Assembly: GCA_050246945.1 (NCBI GenBank)
Contig: JBFWVC010000009.1
Coordinates: 124,001-188,000 of the forward strand
Reading direction: 5' to 3'
Length of the DNA stretch: 64,000 nucleotides
From: JAEUMD01 sp050246945
GTDB taxonomy: Bacteria > Pseudomonadota > Alphaproteobacteria > Rhizobiales > Hyphomicrobiaceae
Shown here: in pieces, positions 1-8,895 of the stretch
Position numbering within the stretch: the stretch's first letter is position 1
How the letters are laid out: each line of letters opens with the position of its first letter
Notes under the pieces: generated by a model
The model's input: the letters and a program-made list of their open reading frames with translations, nothing else
Databases searched by the model: none
Told to the model about the DNA's origin: nothing
Made by a program: the position numbers and the translations under genes

Positions 1-351
1 GGTATCCCTTTGTATTCTGACCACCACAGCAAAAGTTGACCTGATGTATGGCTCCGCATCGACGTTAGGTCGAAATGCTTCCTTACCAGCCTCATAGCCG
101 AAGCGCTTGAAAAATTCCGCATTTTCGCTCTTTCCAAGCACGACATCTGCCACCCCGTTGGGGTTTTCCTCAAGTACGCGATTGGTGAAGTTGTCAGCGT
201 CTTCGATGCTCAAGAATGATCCTTGCTGCTTGCGAGCGATCGTTAGTGTTGGCCCCCTATGGATGTCCCTCCTGGCAATCGATAGCAACTCATCTTCTGG
301 TCGAGCGACGTGTTGGGCAATGGTGTGCCCGCTGAGAGTCTCATCTTCCAC
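1..351 (-). pseudogene. RNase A-like toxin domain (CdiA-CT RNase A type), partial, runs off left edge
   Basis: 117 codons read from a GTG at 351 to the window edge. The start of the domain carries GHTIAQHV, the conserved catalytic-histidine motif of the bacterial RNase A superfamily (CdiA-CT of Yersinia kristensenii type). It is followed by an acidic/arginine helix, a central GSFLSIEDADNF block like the family's S-F-x-x-x-x-x-A segment, and FAVVVRIQRD like the penultimate beta strand (A-x-V-V-L-R-R). The last strand with the catalytic Thr/Tyr would lie beyond the edge. The GTG directly follows an in-frame TAA (352-354), and the same frame extends upstream to a linker that belongs to the portal. 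It is therefore either a decayed C-terminal toxin domain of the portal or a toxin ORF restarting at GTG. No good Shine-Dalgarno precedes the GTG. Family call is by motif only. Confidence 0.6.
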
Positions 352-540
352 TTAATCTACATTGCGTGCTGCCTTGGGCCCCTCGGGTTCAATCTGCGCA
401 AGTAGCGCACCCGGCGACCCGCCAGCGTCGGACACGTCTTCACAAAGCCCTACTCCACCGCCTCCCCCACTCGTCCACCGCCCGCCATCGGAGTGGCCCG
501 CCCGCGCGCGCGGCTGGTCGGGATTGTACTTTGTGCTGTC
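352..540 (-). pseudogene. Out-of-frame linker joining portal to RNase A-like domain
   Basis: In the frame of the downstream RNase domain, this stretch encodes KYNPDQPRARAGHSDGGRWT then a glycine-rich run, ending at TAA 352-354. It closely resembles the Q-P-R-V-P-A-G-x-P-D-G-G-Q-W-T linker that I know from alphaproteobacterial phage and GTA proteins, where it precedes C-terminal toxin-like domains. The portal frame, read over the same DNA, instead gives a low-complexity Arg/Gly tail and stops at 450. A one-base loss near 540, where the portal reads GDGL and the shifted frame continues with DSTKYN, would join the two. Two lesions (frameshift near 540 and TAA at 352) therefore separate portal and toxin. 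Confidence 0.6.
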
Positions 541-1763
541 AGTCCATCACCGCGCTCACGCTCCGGCATCGGCCCATATCCGGCCGCCGCGCGCTTTTCA
601 TCGTCGGTCAGGAAGCTCGCCTTCTCCAGACGCGCCCATAGCTGATCGCGTTCGCTCGACAGCGCTTCGATCGCATCGAGGTCGGGACGCAGCTTCAATC
701 CACCGCCCCAAGCTGGTGCCAGCCACGCCGACATCGCCTTCGCCGTCCGCACCACCAGCGGCAGCACCGTCTGTCGCCAGAATGAGCGGCTTGCTTCCTG
801 ATAGTTCGAATAGGTGTTGTCGCCGGGAATGCCGAGCAGCATCGGCGGCACGCCCAGCGCCAGTGCGATCTCGCGGGCGGCCGCATTCTTCGCCTCTACG
901 AAATCCATGTCCTTTGGCGAAAGCGATAGCGGTTTCCAGTCGAGACCTCCTTCGAGCAGCATCGGCCTGCCGGCCTGACGCGCTCCCTGGAAGCCCAACT
1001 CCAGTTCCTCTTTGAGCCGCTGGAACTGTTCCTCCGTCAGCTGGCCCTCCCGCGCCGCATAGACGAGAGCGCCCGAAGGCCGCGCCGAGTTGTCGAGCAA
1101 CGCCTTGTTCCATTTCGCCGCCTGGTTGTGAATATCAATTGCACTTGCTGCCGCCTCGATCGGGCTCATGCCGTAATAGTCGTTGGCGGGATGGAAAAGC
1201 CGCACGTGCAGCACACTGCGCACGCCGTCCACCACATCCCCCGCCAGCCGGATCGAATGCCCACCCGCAGCGTACTCGTAGGCTTCGGGCCACCCGTCCG
1301 CACCGGGGATCACCTTCATCCGGTCGGGACGCAGCACATGCAGTTCGCGCAACGCCCCTTCAACTCCGACCGCCTCCACATAAGCATTTCCCGATACGAG
1401 CAGATAGCCGTACCAGCTCTCGAAGAAGTCGGAGCTCGTGTGATCGAGGCTCGGCTGCGCAATGAGATCGAGGAACGGATGGCTCTCGATCTCGAAGGCG
1501 CCTTCATAAAGCAGCAGCGGTATCGAGGCTGCGGCTTCCGAAACCATTCGAACGCAGCGATAGACAATCGCGTTCTGCATGAAGCCTTCACGCGCGAACG
1601 CCGCATAATCGCGTGGCGCCCATTGCGGCTGGCCGAGGCTTTCGAGCGCCAATAGGCGATGCGCCTTGCTTGCCTTGGTCGCCATCCCGGTGGTCGCCAT
1701 CCCGGCGGTCGCCCTCGCGCGCCACGGCAACAGCCGGGTCAGCGCGTTCGTCATGCGCGGCAT
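450..1763 (-). CDS. HK97-type phage/GTA portal protein
   Basis: 437-aa portal protein of the HK97 family, as in alphaproteobacterial gene transfer agents. It forms the dodecameric ring at the capsid vertex through which DNA is packaged. Recognisable blocks are the N-terminal MTNALTRLLPWR, the QNAIVYRCVRMVSEAAASIP helix, the SGNAYVE strand and the central MLLEGGLDWKPLSLSPKDMD block followed by ALGVPPMLLGIPGDNTYSNY. The ATG at 1763 has AAGGA six bases upstream and gives the usual GTA portal N-terminus; an in-frame start 24 codons earlier is less likely. It lies 84 bp after the large terminase. The last 30 or so residues look like frame-shifted linker (see 352-540), so the natural protein was probably longer. 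Confidence 0.88.
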   Translation of the reverse strand: MPRMTNALTRLLPWRARATAGMATTGMATKASKAHRLLALESLGQPQWAPRDYAAFAREGFMQNAIVYRCVRMVSEAAASIPLLLYEGAFEIESHPFLDLIAQPSLDHTSSDFFESWYGYLLVSGNAYVEAVGVEGALRELHVLRPDRMKVIPGADGWPEAYEYAAGGHSIRLAGDVVDGVRSVLHVRLFHPANDYYGMSPIEAAASAIDIHNQAAKWNKALLDNSARPSGALVYAAREGQLTEEQFQRLKEELELGFQGARQAGRPMLLEGGLDWKPLSLSPKDMDFVEAKNAAAREIALALGVPPMLLGIPGDNTYSNYQEASRSFWRQTVLPLVVRTAKAMSAWLAPAWGGGLKLRPDLDAIEALSSERDQLWARLEKASFLTDDEKRAAAGYGPMPERERGDGLTAQSTIPTSRARGRATPMAGGGRVGEAVE

Positions 1764-1847
1764 GCAACATCCTTGTCGTTGGAGAAATCGAGAAAAGGCA
1801 CCGCGTATCGCCACGCGCGCCTTGCACAATCGCATTCGTTGATTGGT

Positions 1848-3146
1848 TCAAAGCCGGCGGATCCACGGCGACACCTTCGGCCGCGCCGGTTCCGGCGGAT
1901 CGATCAGAAGATCCGTAATGGCCCATACGAGCGCATCGAGTCTGTCAGGACTGCGACCGCCAGCGCGGCCGAAGGTGTCGAATGCGCACATCTGCTCCTC
2001 CAGTTCGTCGAACCTACCCGCGTGCGCAACCCGCCCCTCCGCGTAGAGTGCCGCCACCGGCTCGGCACGCAGCCATTTCCCTCGCGTGGCGCGAACCGTT
2101 CGCACGGGCATGACCCGATCGATCTGCTTCAGCACCGCGACGACGAGATCGCCACCCTGGTTGACCTCTGCAACGACGCGATCGGCCCTGTGGTCGCCAT
2201 AGGCCGCCCGCACCGCACGCGCCCAGACGTTGGGCTCGCGGCCTTGCAGCGTCCGGTCATCGATCACGTAGGCTCGCCCGTCGGCACCCACCCCGGCAAC
2301 GACGATCCCGCAAGCATCGGAATTGGCGGTCGCCGTCACTGGCGGATCGACGGCAACGACGATGCTCCTCAATTCGGGAGCCTCGTGCACACGCTGATCC
2401 TCGATCCAGTCGCGTCGCCATAGTCCGCCGGAGAGTTCCTCGATGACCTCGCCTGACAGTTCCTGGCGGCCCAGTACGGTGCCCGCGTAGCGCCTTTGAA
2501 TTTCGCTCACGAATGACGGGGCAAGATTGTCCGCATTGTCCGCCGTCGCGACTCTTGTCACCACGGTCGCGGCATCCGCCATGATTGCTTTGAGCAGCGG
2601 CAGCGGGCGCGGCGTTGTAGTCACCACCGCCTGCGGGGCGTCTCCAAGCCTTAGCGCGAACTGAAGCATGTCCCACGTCGCCTCGTCGTTGCGCCACTTG
2701 CACAGTTCGTCGCACCAGGCCGCCGCGAACTGCGGCCCTCGCAGTCGATCCGGCGTTTCCGCCGAGAATATTTCTGCGATCGCGCCGTTCGGCCAGATGA
2801 GCTGTCCCTTCGAGACCTCGTAGCGCGGCCGCTCATCCTGCGAATGCACGCTGAGCAAGCCTGACACACCCTCAATCATCACACGACGAACGTCGCCGAT
2901 CGTCTCACCGACAAGCGCGATGCGCTCCGCCGGCTTGTCGGCGAAGGGTGCAATTCCAAGCGCCTTCGCCCGCACCCATTCGGCACCCGCGCGTGTCTTG
3001 CCTGCACCGCGCCCGCCCAGGACGAGCCATATCCGCCAGGCTTCGCCCGCCTCCGTATGTTCCGGCGGCAGTTGGTCGTCGCGCGCCCAGACCTGCCAGT
3101 CGCCGAGTAGAAACGTCAGTTCGTCAGGCGAGAGCTGCGCGATCAT
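1848..3146 (-). CDS. Terminase large subunit (GTA/phage DNA packaging ATPase-nuclease)
   Basis: Packaging motor ATPase and nuclease of about 432 aa. Walker A is LVLGGRGAGKTRAGAEW near the N-terminus. The Walker B region reads FAAAWCDELCKW with the acidic pair D-E, followed by the TTTPRP coupling motif. The RNase H-like nuclease half starts at IVVAVDPPVTA, with a later acidic DRLDALVWA block. The organisation and length match GTA terminases (ORFg2). The start is uncertain: ATG 3146 lies 10 bp after the small-terminase stop but has a poor Shine-Dalgarno, and the frame stays open upstream, overlapping the previous gene. Confidence 0.88.
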   Translation of the reverse strand: MIAQLSPDELTFLLGDWQVWARDDQLPPEHTEAGEAWRIWLVLGGRGAGKTRAGAEWVRAKALGIAPFADKPAERIALVGETIGDVRRVMIEGVSGLLSVHSQDERPRYEVSKGQLIWPNGAIAEIFSAETPDRLRGPQFAAAWCDELCKWRNDEATWDMLQFALRLGDAPQAVVTTTPRPLPLLKAIMADAATVVTRVATADNADNLAPSFVSEIQRRYAGTVLGRQELSGEVIEELSGGLWRRDWIEDQRVHEAPELRSIVVAVDPPVTATANSDACGIVVAGVGADGRAYVIDDRTLQGREPNVWARAVRAAYGDHRADRVVAEVNQGGDLVVAVLKQIDRVMPVRTVRATRGKWLRAEPVAALYAEGRVAHAGRFDELEEQMCAFDTFGRAGGRSPDRLDALVWAITDLLIDPPEPARPKVSPWIRRL

Positions 3147-3156
3147 TCCACGCAGT

Positions 3157-3777
3157 TCATCGGCGCTTGAGCAGACGCTCAATGCGTCGCGCAAGCTCCT
3201 GGCGCCGGCGCTCCGGATCGTCTGATGCCTGGCGCATCTTGCCATCGTCGCGTCCCGCCTTCTTGGAGATCTTGCCTTCGTAGTCGGACAGTTTCTCCAG
3301 GCTGCGCACCAGCGTATTGAGAGCTCGCGTGGTGCGCTCGCTGTCTGCTGGCGTGACATCGCCGCCCGCAGCGATCCGCTCCTCGATGGCGCTCAACTTC
3401 GTGTCCATGGCATCAAACAACCTTTCGACCATCGCCCTGCGCGCGCCCGCCCGATTCCGTGCCCAGCGTCGCGATGGCGCCACCGTCGCCGGTTCCCTCG
3501 CCGTGGCGTTCTTGCCCCGGCCAGCCCCCCGGTGCTCCCGCCGGCCAGCGCCGCCATCGCCGGTCGCGGCTCCGCGCCCCCCGCCGCTCTCCTTTATCCG
3601 ATTGTCTGGCCCATCCTTTTGCGCATTGCTTCGCCGCGGCGGCCATTGCTCCCTCCGGGCGTACGCCGTGATCTTCTGGTGAGAGATTGAAAACCGCTCC
3701 GCGATACGGCCGAGCGGCTCCGCTCCATCCAGCCAAAGACGCGCGATCTCGGCCCATGCCTCCTGATCGAGTGACAT
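3157..3777 (-). CDS. Small terminase-like DNA-binding protein (GTA ORFg1 position)
   Basis: 206 aa. Residues 1-50 form a helix-turn-helix (AEIARLWLDGAEPLGRIAER then SISHQKITAYARR). A low-complexity Arg/Gly/Ala stretch follows at 50-110, then a helical C-terminal half (MDTKLSAIEERIAAGGDVTP, RALNTLVRSLEKLSDYEGK) and a very basic tail. This layout and its position directly upstream of the large terminase fit the GTA small terminase, which binds DNA and recruits it to the motor. The start ATG has CTGGAG a few bases upstream. It is the first gene of the minus-strand cluster, behind the promoter candidate at 3857-3885. Confidence 0.75.
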   Translation of the reverse strand: MSLDQEAWAEIARLWLDGAEPLGRIAERFSISHQKITAYARREQWPPRRSNAQKDGPDNRIKESGGGRGAATGDGGAGRREHRGAGRGKNATAREPATVAPSRRWARNRAGARRAMVERLFDAMDTKLSAIEERIAAGGDVTPADSERTTRALNTLVRSLEKLSDYEGKISKKAGRDDGKMRQASDDPERRRQELARRIERLLKRR

Positions 3778-3856
3778 GCCGCTCCAGTGCCGGGGTATGA
3801 AATGGGAAAACGCAAGAAGCGCCGCTCAGCGGCCTCACTTCTCGCGTTCTACAGAA

Positions 3857-3885
3857 ACACTAGCCAATGACCGCGTCGCTGTCAA
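3857..3885 (-). promoter_or_regulatory. Sigma70-type promoter candidate for the GTA packaging cluster
   Basis: Reading the minus strand, TTGACA (3880-3885) is separated by exactly 17 bp from TAGTGT (3857-3862). Transcription would start near 3850, about 70 bp before the small-terminase ATG. The -35 is perfect and the -10 matches at the three key positions. The flank (3886-4010) is strikingly AT-rich for this genome, with runs of A, as in many promoter-upstream regions. Not experimentally supported. Confidence 0.5.
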
Positions 3886-4011
3886 TATTATTATTGAGTT
3901 CTTCAGATTTTTATTTGATGCATCAAGAAAAAAAACGCACAACAACTGGGACAATAAAAACATTCAACTATAAATCAACTTGATGACGCCGAGGATAACC
4001 TTCACGCGGCG

Positions 4012-4476
4012 TCACGCATCCTCGAAGTCGCCGATGATGAAGCGATGATACGCTGCTGTACCCACGCTACGCTCGCTAATCGACCAGCTCCGGATCGATA
4101 TTCCGGCCTGATGCACGGTATCCGCGCTGCCCGAGACCAGCGGATGCCACCATGCCAGGTCCCTCCCCTCGTCCAGCCTGCGATAGGCGCAGGTTCTCGG
4201 CAGCCATGCGAGACTTCGCACTTTGGCAAGATTGATGCTCAGGCAGTCCGGCATCTTTTCGTGACGGTTTGCATAGTCGCTGCAACGACATGTGCCGATA
4301 TCCAGAAGTGAGCAGGCAAGCCTCGTCAGGTGCACTTCTCCGGTGTCGTCGTCTTCCAGCTTCACGAGGCAGCACCGTGCGCACCCGTCACAAAGGCTCT
4401 CCCACTCCTCTTTCGTCATTTCATCCAACGACTTCGTACGCCAGAACGGCTCAGTCTTGTCTTCGGTGTTGCTCAA
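4012..4476 (-). CDS. YcgN-family cysteine cluster protein (UPF0260)
   Basis: 154-aa protein of the YcgN/UPF0260 family. It begins PFWRTKSLDEMTKEEWESLC and continues with the family's cysteine array: CDGCARCC, then L-A-C-S-L-L and CRCSDYANR, then M-P-D-C-L. The LPRTCAYRRLDEGRDLAWWH block near residue 100 is also characteristic. The cysteines suggest metal or Fe-S binding; the biochemical role is not established. The start is a TTG at 4476 with GAGAGG six bases upstream. Transcribed divergently from the PBP gene. Confidence 0.9.
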   Translation of the reverse strand: MSNTEDKTEPFWRTKSLDEMTKEEWESLCDGCARCCLVKLEDDDTGEVHLTRLACSLLDIGTCRCSDYANRHEKMPDCLSINLAKVRSLAWLPRTCAYRRLDEGRDLAWWHPLVSGSADTVHQAGISIRSWSISERSVGTAAYHRFIIGDFEDA

Positions 4477-4622
4477 CTTGGCCTCTCGCGATCGCCCGCT
4501 CCTGCGATATAAATAACCACATTCGTGTCGTGATTTGAGTCGCGAAGCTGACGCACGCTTTGCTGCGGCCTTTGGCTGTGGCAGGAAGCCCGGGCGACAC
4601 GTGCATTCGCAGAGCCGAACGC

Positions 4623-6953
4623 ATGTCGCAAGCTGCGAAGAATGAACGAAACGCTGCGCGATCGTGGCGAACGCCTGCGGCGTGCGAAATTGGCACGGGG
4701 ACGGAATTGAGCGACTGGTTCTTCAAGCAAGGCGGCCGTGACCGCATCATCGACTGGCTGAGCATCGATTCGCGGATCGATTCATCGCTTGCCGCTACGC
4801 GTGCCTGGATCAGCGACACCTGGAATTCCGGATCGAGTTTCTTTGCCCGCTTCAAGCTTACGGGCTGGCGACGATTGCTCAACGAATTTGGCAGCGAAGC
4901 CCTCACGCTCGGCACCGGCGGTCTCATTCTGCTTTATGCCCTCGCGCTTCCAGCATTGCTGGAATTCGACGAAGGTCGGTTCCTCACTGGCCGCTACTCT
5001 GTCAAGTTTCTGGACCGCCACGGCAATGAGATTGGCAAACGCGGCATCCTGCACAACGACGCCGTACCCCTTGAAGAAATCCCCGATTACGTCATCAAGG
5101 CCACCCTCGCTACGGAGGACCGCCGCTTCTTCGAGCACTTCGGCGTCGACGTTCTCGGCACCTTGCGCGCTTTGTTCGAAAATCTGCGCGCGAATGACGT
5201 TGTTCAGGGCGGCTCGACGCTGACCCAGCAACTCGCCAAGAATCTGTTCCTCTCGTCCGAACGTTCCATACAGCGCAAGATCAAGGAGGCCTTCCTGGCT
5301 TTCCTGCTCGAAAGTCGCCTGACCAAGCGCGAGATACTCAAGCTCTATCTCGACCGCGCCTACATGGGCGGTGGCGCATTCGGTGTCGAGGCCGCATCGC
5401 AATTCTACTTTGGCAAGTCGGTACGCAATATCAATCTGTCTGAGGCTGCGCTGCTCGCTGGTCTATATAAAGCGCCGACGAAATACGCCCCGCATGTCAA
5501 CTTGCCCGCCGCGCGCGCCCGCACCAACGAGGTTCTGACGAACCTGGTCGAGGCAGGCTTCTATACCTCGGGGCAGGTTCATGCGGCACGCCTGAGCCCT
5601 GCGAGGATTGTCGAGAACCGCACCACCAACAGCCCCGATTGGTTCCTCGACTGGGCATTCGAAGAGGTACAGCGCGTCGCCGAAGGCAAAGGCCAGTACG
5701 TGCTCACGGCCAAGACGACCATCGACCTGGGTTTGCAACGCGCCGCAGAGGATGCTCTCGTCTCCCTCATCCGTTCCACCGGCCGCTCGGTCCGCGCGCG
5801 CTCCGGTGCACTTGTTTCGATGGAGCCCGACGGCGCCGTACGCGCCCTCGTCGGCGGAATTGATTACGGCGAAAGCCAGTTCAATCGCGCCACCACCGCA
5901 CGCCGGCAACCTGGCTCATCCTTCAAGCCCTACGTCTACGCGGTCGCACTTGAGAACGGCTACGGGCCGCGCACCACGGTCCGCGACAGCTCCCGCAGTT
6001 GCGGCAACTGGTCGCCGAAGAACTATTCCGGCGGAGGCGGCTCCGGCCGCTCCCTATCGCTCACCGAAGCTCTGGCGCGCTCTTTGAATACGGTCGCCGT
6101 CGATCTGTCGCTGCGGATTGGACGCGACAAGGTGCTCGAGATGGTCGACCGCCTCGGCGTCTCCGGCGTCAAGAAGACCTGCTCGATGGCGCTCGGCGAT
6201 GGTGGCGTCACCGTCCTTGAGCATACAGGCGGTTACGCCACATTCGCGAACGGCGGAAAGCGCGTCCACCCTTATGCGATCACCGAACTGCTCAATTCCC
6301 AGGGTGAGGTTGTCTATAGCCGCGAACGCGACGAACCCAAGCCCGCTCAGGTACTCGAACCGGAGATCGCAGCGAACATGAACCGCATGCTGCAGGCGGT
6401 TGTCGAGGAGGGAACCGGCGGCCGCGCCAAGCTCGATTTCACGAACGTCGCAGGCAAAACCGGAACCAGTTCCAGCTACCGCGACGCTTGGTTCATGGGC
6501 TTTACCGGTGCTCTCGTCACTGGCGTCTGGATCGGCAATGACGATTTCCGACCCACCGCGGGTGTCACCGGCGGCAGCCTGCCTGCTCAGATCTGGCATG
6601 CATATATGTCCGTCGCCCACACCGACATGAATATCCCGACCATTCCCGGGTTGTCGCCGCATCCCCGTCAGATCGAGGAGCAGCAGCGCATCGCCGAGCT
6701 CAAACGTGTTGACCCGGCCCTTGCCGCCGGCCGCACGGCAGCAGGGCACGACCTGCGCATGCCTTCGGCCACCCGCGATGCCTTGAAGCGACTTGCGACC
6801 GCGTTGCGCAAGGCCGCAGGCAATGAACCCGTGGTGCCCGATGCCGGCGGATCCAGGAAATCCGATGCTGCCAACACGCGAAAAGCGAGCGCAGAAGCGC
6901 CGACACCGCTCACCCGGCCGCCGGCGGATGACACCACGCGAGCCACGCGTTGA
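4623..6953 (+). CDS. Class A penicillin-binding protein (PBP1A-like transglycosylase/transpeptidase)
   Basis: Bifunctional peptidoglycan synthase of about 776 aa, anchored in the inner membrane. One TM segment lies near residues 95-115. The GT51 glycosyltransferase domain has ATEDRRFFEHFGVD (catalytic Glu), GGSTLTQQLAKNLFL, LTKREILKLYLD and GGGAFGVEAAS. The transpeptidase domain has SSFK (active-site Ser about 432), S-L-N in ARSLNTVAVDL and AGKTGTSSSYRDAWF (KTG about 610). A long hydrophilic N-terminus and an Ala/Pro/Thr-rich tail flank the core. I chose ATG 4623 (MSQAAKNER); an in-frame ATG 21 codons earlier is possible. Followed by the DUF1214/DUF1254 pair on the same strand. Confidence 0.92.
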   Translation: MSQAAKNERNAARSWRTPAACEIGTGTELSDWFFKQGGRDRIIDWLSIDSRIDSSLAATRAWISDTWNSGSSFFARFKLTGWRRLLNEFGSEALTLGTGGLILLYALALPALLEFDEGRFLTGRYSVKFLDRHGNEIGKRGILHNDAVPLEEIPDYVIKATLATEDRRFFEHFGVDVLGTLRALFENLRANDVVQGGSTLTQQLAKNLFLSSERSIQRKIKEAFLAFLLESRLTKREILKLYLDRAYMGGGAFGVEAASQFYFGKSVRNINLSEAALLAGLYKAPTKYAPHVNLPAARARTNEVLTNLVEAGFYTSGQVHAARLSPARIVENRTTNSPDWFLDWAFEEVQRVAEGKGQYVLTAKTTIDLGLQRAAEDALVSLIRSTGRSVRARSGALVSMEPDGAVRALVGGIDYGESQFNRATTARRQPGSSFKPYVYAVALENGYGPRTTVRDSSRSCGNWSPKNYSGGGGSGRSLSLTEALARSLNTVAVDLSLRIGRDKVLEMVDRLGVSGVKKTCSMALGDGGVTVLEHTGGYATFANGGKRVHPYAITELLNSQGEVVYSRERDEPKPAQVLEPEIAANMNRMLQAVVEEGTGGRAKLDFTNVAGKTGTSSSYRDAWFMGFTGALVTGVWIGNDDFRPTAGVTGGSLPAQIWHAYMSVAHTDMNIPTIPGLSPHPRQIEEQQRIAELKRVDPALAAGRTAAGHDLRMPSATRDALKRLATALRKAAGNEPVVPDAGGSRKSDAANTRKASAEAPTPLTRPPADDTTRATR

Positions 6954-6975
6954 AACTCGAGGTCCGAACCTGCGC

Positions 6976-7605
6976 ATGCACTACCAGATCTACAGATTGA
7001 AGCAGCGCCTACGCGGATTTTTCCGCGTTATGTCGGATTGGGCGCTTTTCATCGGCATCGTCCTGATCGGAGGCATTGGCTCCCACTGGTACATGGTGCA
7101 GGCGGGCTCCATGGTCTCGGTCACGCGCATCGGGCCGTGGCAATCTTGGGAAAATGCTGCACGCCATAACAGCGATCCATATACGCGCGCGCATTTTGCA
7201 CGTCTGGGCGCCCTGCCATTGAGCGCGGACATCTCACGAACGTATGTCGCCCGCTACGACGACGATGGGCAACAGCTTTACTCCTCGTGCGACTATTCCA
7301 TCGAGGGACATGACTTCGCGGCCCGGTGGTGGAGTCTCACCGTATTCGACGGTGACGGTGCATTAATTCCGAACCCCGCCGGCAGGCATGCCTTCTCACG
7401 CGAGACTGTGGCAATCACGCCCGACGGCGGCTTCGTCATCTCGCTCGCGCGTGATGCTCGACCGGGCAACTGGATTCCGACAGGAGGCGCAGGAAGCCTT
7501 GCCGTTATGCTGGTCCTGCAGAACGGAAACATCTCGATTGCGGAGGATCGCCGTCAGCGCGACGACGAAACTTTGCCTAAAATCGTCAGGGTGAAATGCC
7601 GATGA
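6976..7605 (+). CDS. DUF1214 domain membrane-anchored protein
   Basis: About 209 aa. An N-terminal TM helix (residues 20-40, WALFIGIVLIGGIGSHWYMV) is followed by an extracytoplasmic domain with DPYTRAHFARLGALPL, ARWWSLTVFDGDGALIPN and NWIPTGGAGSLAVMLVLQN. These are the hallmarks of DUF1214, the C-terminal half of the DUF1254/DUF1214 family. It starts 22 bp after the PBP stop and overlaps the next gene, which carries the partner DUF1254 half. This split two-gene form is common in Hyphomicrobiales. Function unknown; the downstream overlap implies translational coupling. Confidence 0.8.
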   Translation: MHYQIYRLKQRLRGFFRVMSDWALFIGIVLIGGIGSHWYMVQAGSMVSVTRIGPWQSWENAARHNSDPYTRAHFARLGALPLSADISRTYVARYDDDGQQLYSSCDYSIEGHDFAARWWSLTVFDGDGALIPNPAGRHAFSRETVAITPDGGFVISLARDARPGNWIPTGGAGSLAVMLVLQNGNISIAEDRRQRDDETLPKIVRVKCR

Positions 7606-8351
7606 AGATCCCTGAGCTGTCCAAGCTGTCCAAGGTTGCGCTTCCCCGGAAACTGCCCGCCATCCCGACCTTGCCGAAACTCACTGCCGCCATCACGTCA
7701 CAGGCAGGCGCTCCCGCAAGACGGAACGCCAATGATTCAATGGCATCGCAGGTCCCAGGCACCGGCATTTCCATCTTGCGTGCGCTCTCCAGGCCATTCC
7801 GCGCCATCAACTGGCGCATCCTCGCGGCGGCGCTGTTCGGCATCGGCATCCTGCACATCCTCGCCACTCTTGCAGCACCGAGCTTGGCATTGTCCACGGC
7901 CTACACCCGACTCGACGGTATATTGCCCGTGAACCGCAGTGTAATCTTGCCGCCGATTTCGCCAGAGGCCCAGCCGCTGCCATTCATGAGTCCGGCACTG
8001 CGTTACGCCATGTGCCGCTACGACACCGCCAACGGTCCCGTCAACGTATCTGTGCAATTGAGTGAGACAGGGTCGAGCTTGACGATTTACACGGTCGATG
8101 GCGAAGCGGTGTACACTGCCGCGCAATCGGATGTGCCCCTGCATCGGGTCCGCATCGTACCCACCGATGGCCGGTTCCTTGGTTTGACGCCAGAGGCACG
8201 CGGCAGTCGCAGCTCCGAGATCCCGTCAGCCAGCCTCCAGGCCGATCGCGGAATAGTCGTCTACGCCACGCCCGACTTGGGCGTCTCATATCAATCCGCA
8301 ACCGAACAGCAACTTGCCGCAGTAACCTGCAAGCCAAGTCCGGTGCAATGA
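7596..8351 (+). CDS. DUF1254-type membrane-anchored protein, partner of the DUF1214 protein
   Basis: 251 aa. The N-terminal 70 residues are cytoplasmic and basic. A TM segment follows at about residues 70-95 (ILAAALFGIGILHILATLAA), then an exported domain with A-L-R-Y-A-M-C-R-Y-D and LSETGSSLTIYTVDGEAVYT. It overlaps the DUF1214 gene by 10 bp (ATGCCGATGA contains both starts and the upstream TGA). A second ATG at 7602 forms a classical ATGA overlap and may be the true start. Pairing and order are those of the DUF1214/DUF1254 gene couples of Hyphomicrobiales. The family call rests on context as much as on motif. Confidence 0.7.
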   Translation: MPMKIPELSKLSKVALPRKLPAIPTLPKLTAAITSQAGAPARRNANDSMASQVPGTGISILRALSRPFRAINWRILAAALFGIGILHILATLAAPSLALSTAYTRLDGILPVNRSVILPPISPEAQPLPFMSPALRYAMCRYDTANGPVNVSVQLSETGSSLTIYTVDGEAVYTAAQSDVPLHRVRIVPTDGRFLGLTPEARGSRSSEIPSASLQADRGIVVYATPDLGVSYQSATEQQLAAVTCKPSPVQ

Positions 8352-8563
8352 ACGCTTTGGAACTTCTGAAGTGAATGGTCGGCCGCCTCGCAAACGAGCT
8401 GGCAATCGACGATCAAATTGCGCACTCAAAAATTGATTTTGCGCTACACTGCAAGCCTGAATGCAGCCGCGCTTGCAAGTATCGGCTCGGGCAACATCCG
8501 CAGAAGCTATTGCGACAACGGCCGCTGCTTGGTGCGTCCAGGTGTCAGCCCGTTGTAGTCATT

Positions 8564-8749
8564 TCAGTCGGGCAGTTCGATTCGATCGCGCTTTGCAACC
8601 CGGCGCTGGCCGCCATCCGCTTCGTCGTCCCAGCGCTCGTAGCGCACGCCAGGAAAAATCACGATCTCTGCCGAGCCGGCAATGCTCACGCGAGCTGCCT
8701 TGCCGCAACTCCGCGAAGCATGCTCTTTGAAATTGAGAATAAGTCCCAT
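8564..8749 (-). CDS. Conserved small protein (61 aa) with FPGVRYERW motif
   Basis: 61-aa ORF beginning MGLILNFKEH and containing A-E-I-V-I-F-P-G-V-R-Y-E-R-W-D, then a basic/charged tail. Small proteins with an M-x-L-I-L-x-F start and an I-x-F-x-G-V-R-Y-E-R core recur in Hyphomicrobiales, so I regard this as a real gene. No function is known to me. A GGGGA stretch sits upstream of the ATG. The 212 bp between the DUF1254 gene and this ORF, and the 146 bp before the DUF1491 gene, show nothing I can name. Confidence 0.6.
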   Translation of the reverse strand: MGLILNFKEHASRSCGKAARVSIAGSAEIVIFPGVRYERWDDEADGGQRRVAKRDRIELPD

Positions 8750-8895
8750 AACCCGTCCCCGCTGCAGCGTTTCGTCTGCGTTCCCTCAGGCTGGTTGTTA
8801 TGATTCTTAGCCCACCTCTCCTAGTTGGCAGGCGTGAAGGTTAATGGGAAGTTAAGAAGTGTTCCGTCTGGTGCGTCGTGAGTCTGGTGTTGCAA

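Noticed and set aside
4782..5402. Long antisense frame inside the PBP gene, and similar antisense frames in other genes (e.g. 29424-30797, 40239-41531)
   Set aside because: Mirror frames of high-GC coding DNA; the sense strand carries complete catalytic motifs.
8375..8803. 142-codon plus-strand open frame
   Set aside because: Overlaps the antisense small protein with the recognisable F-P-G-V-R-Y-E-R-W motif; composition is not protein-like.
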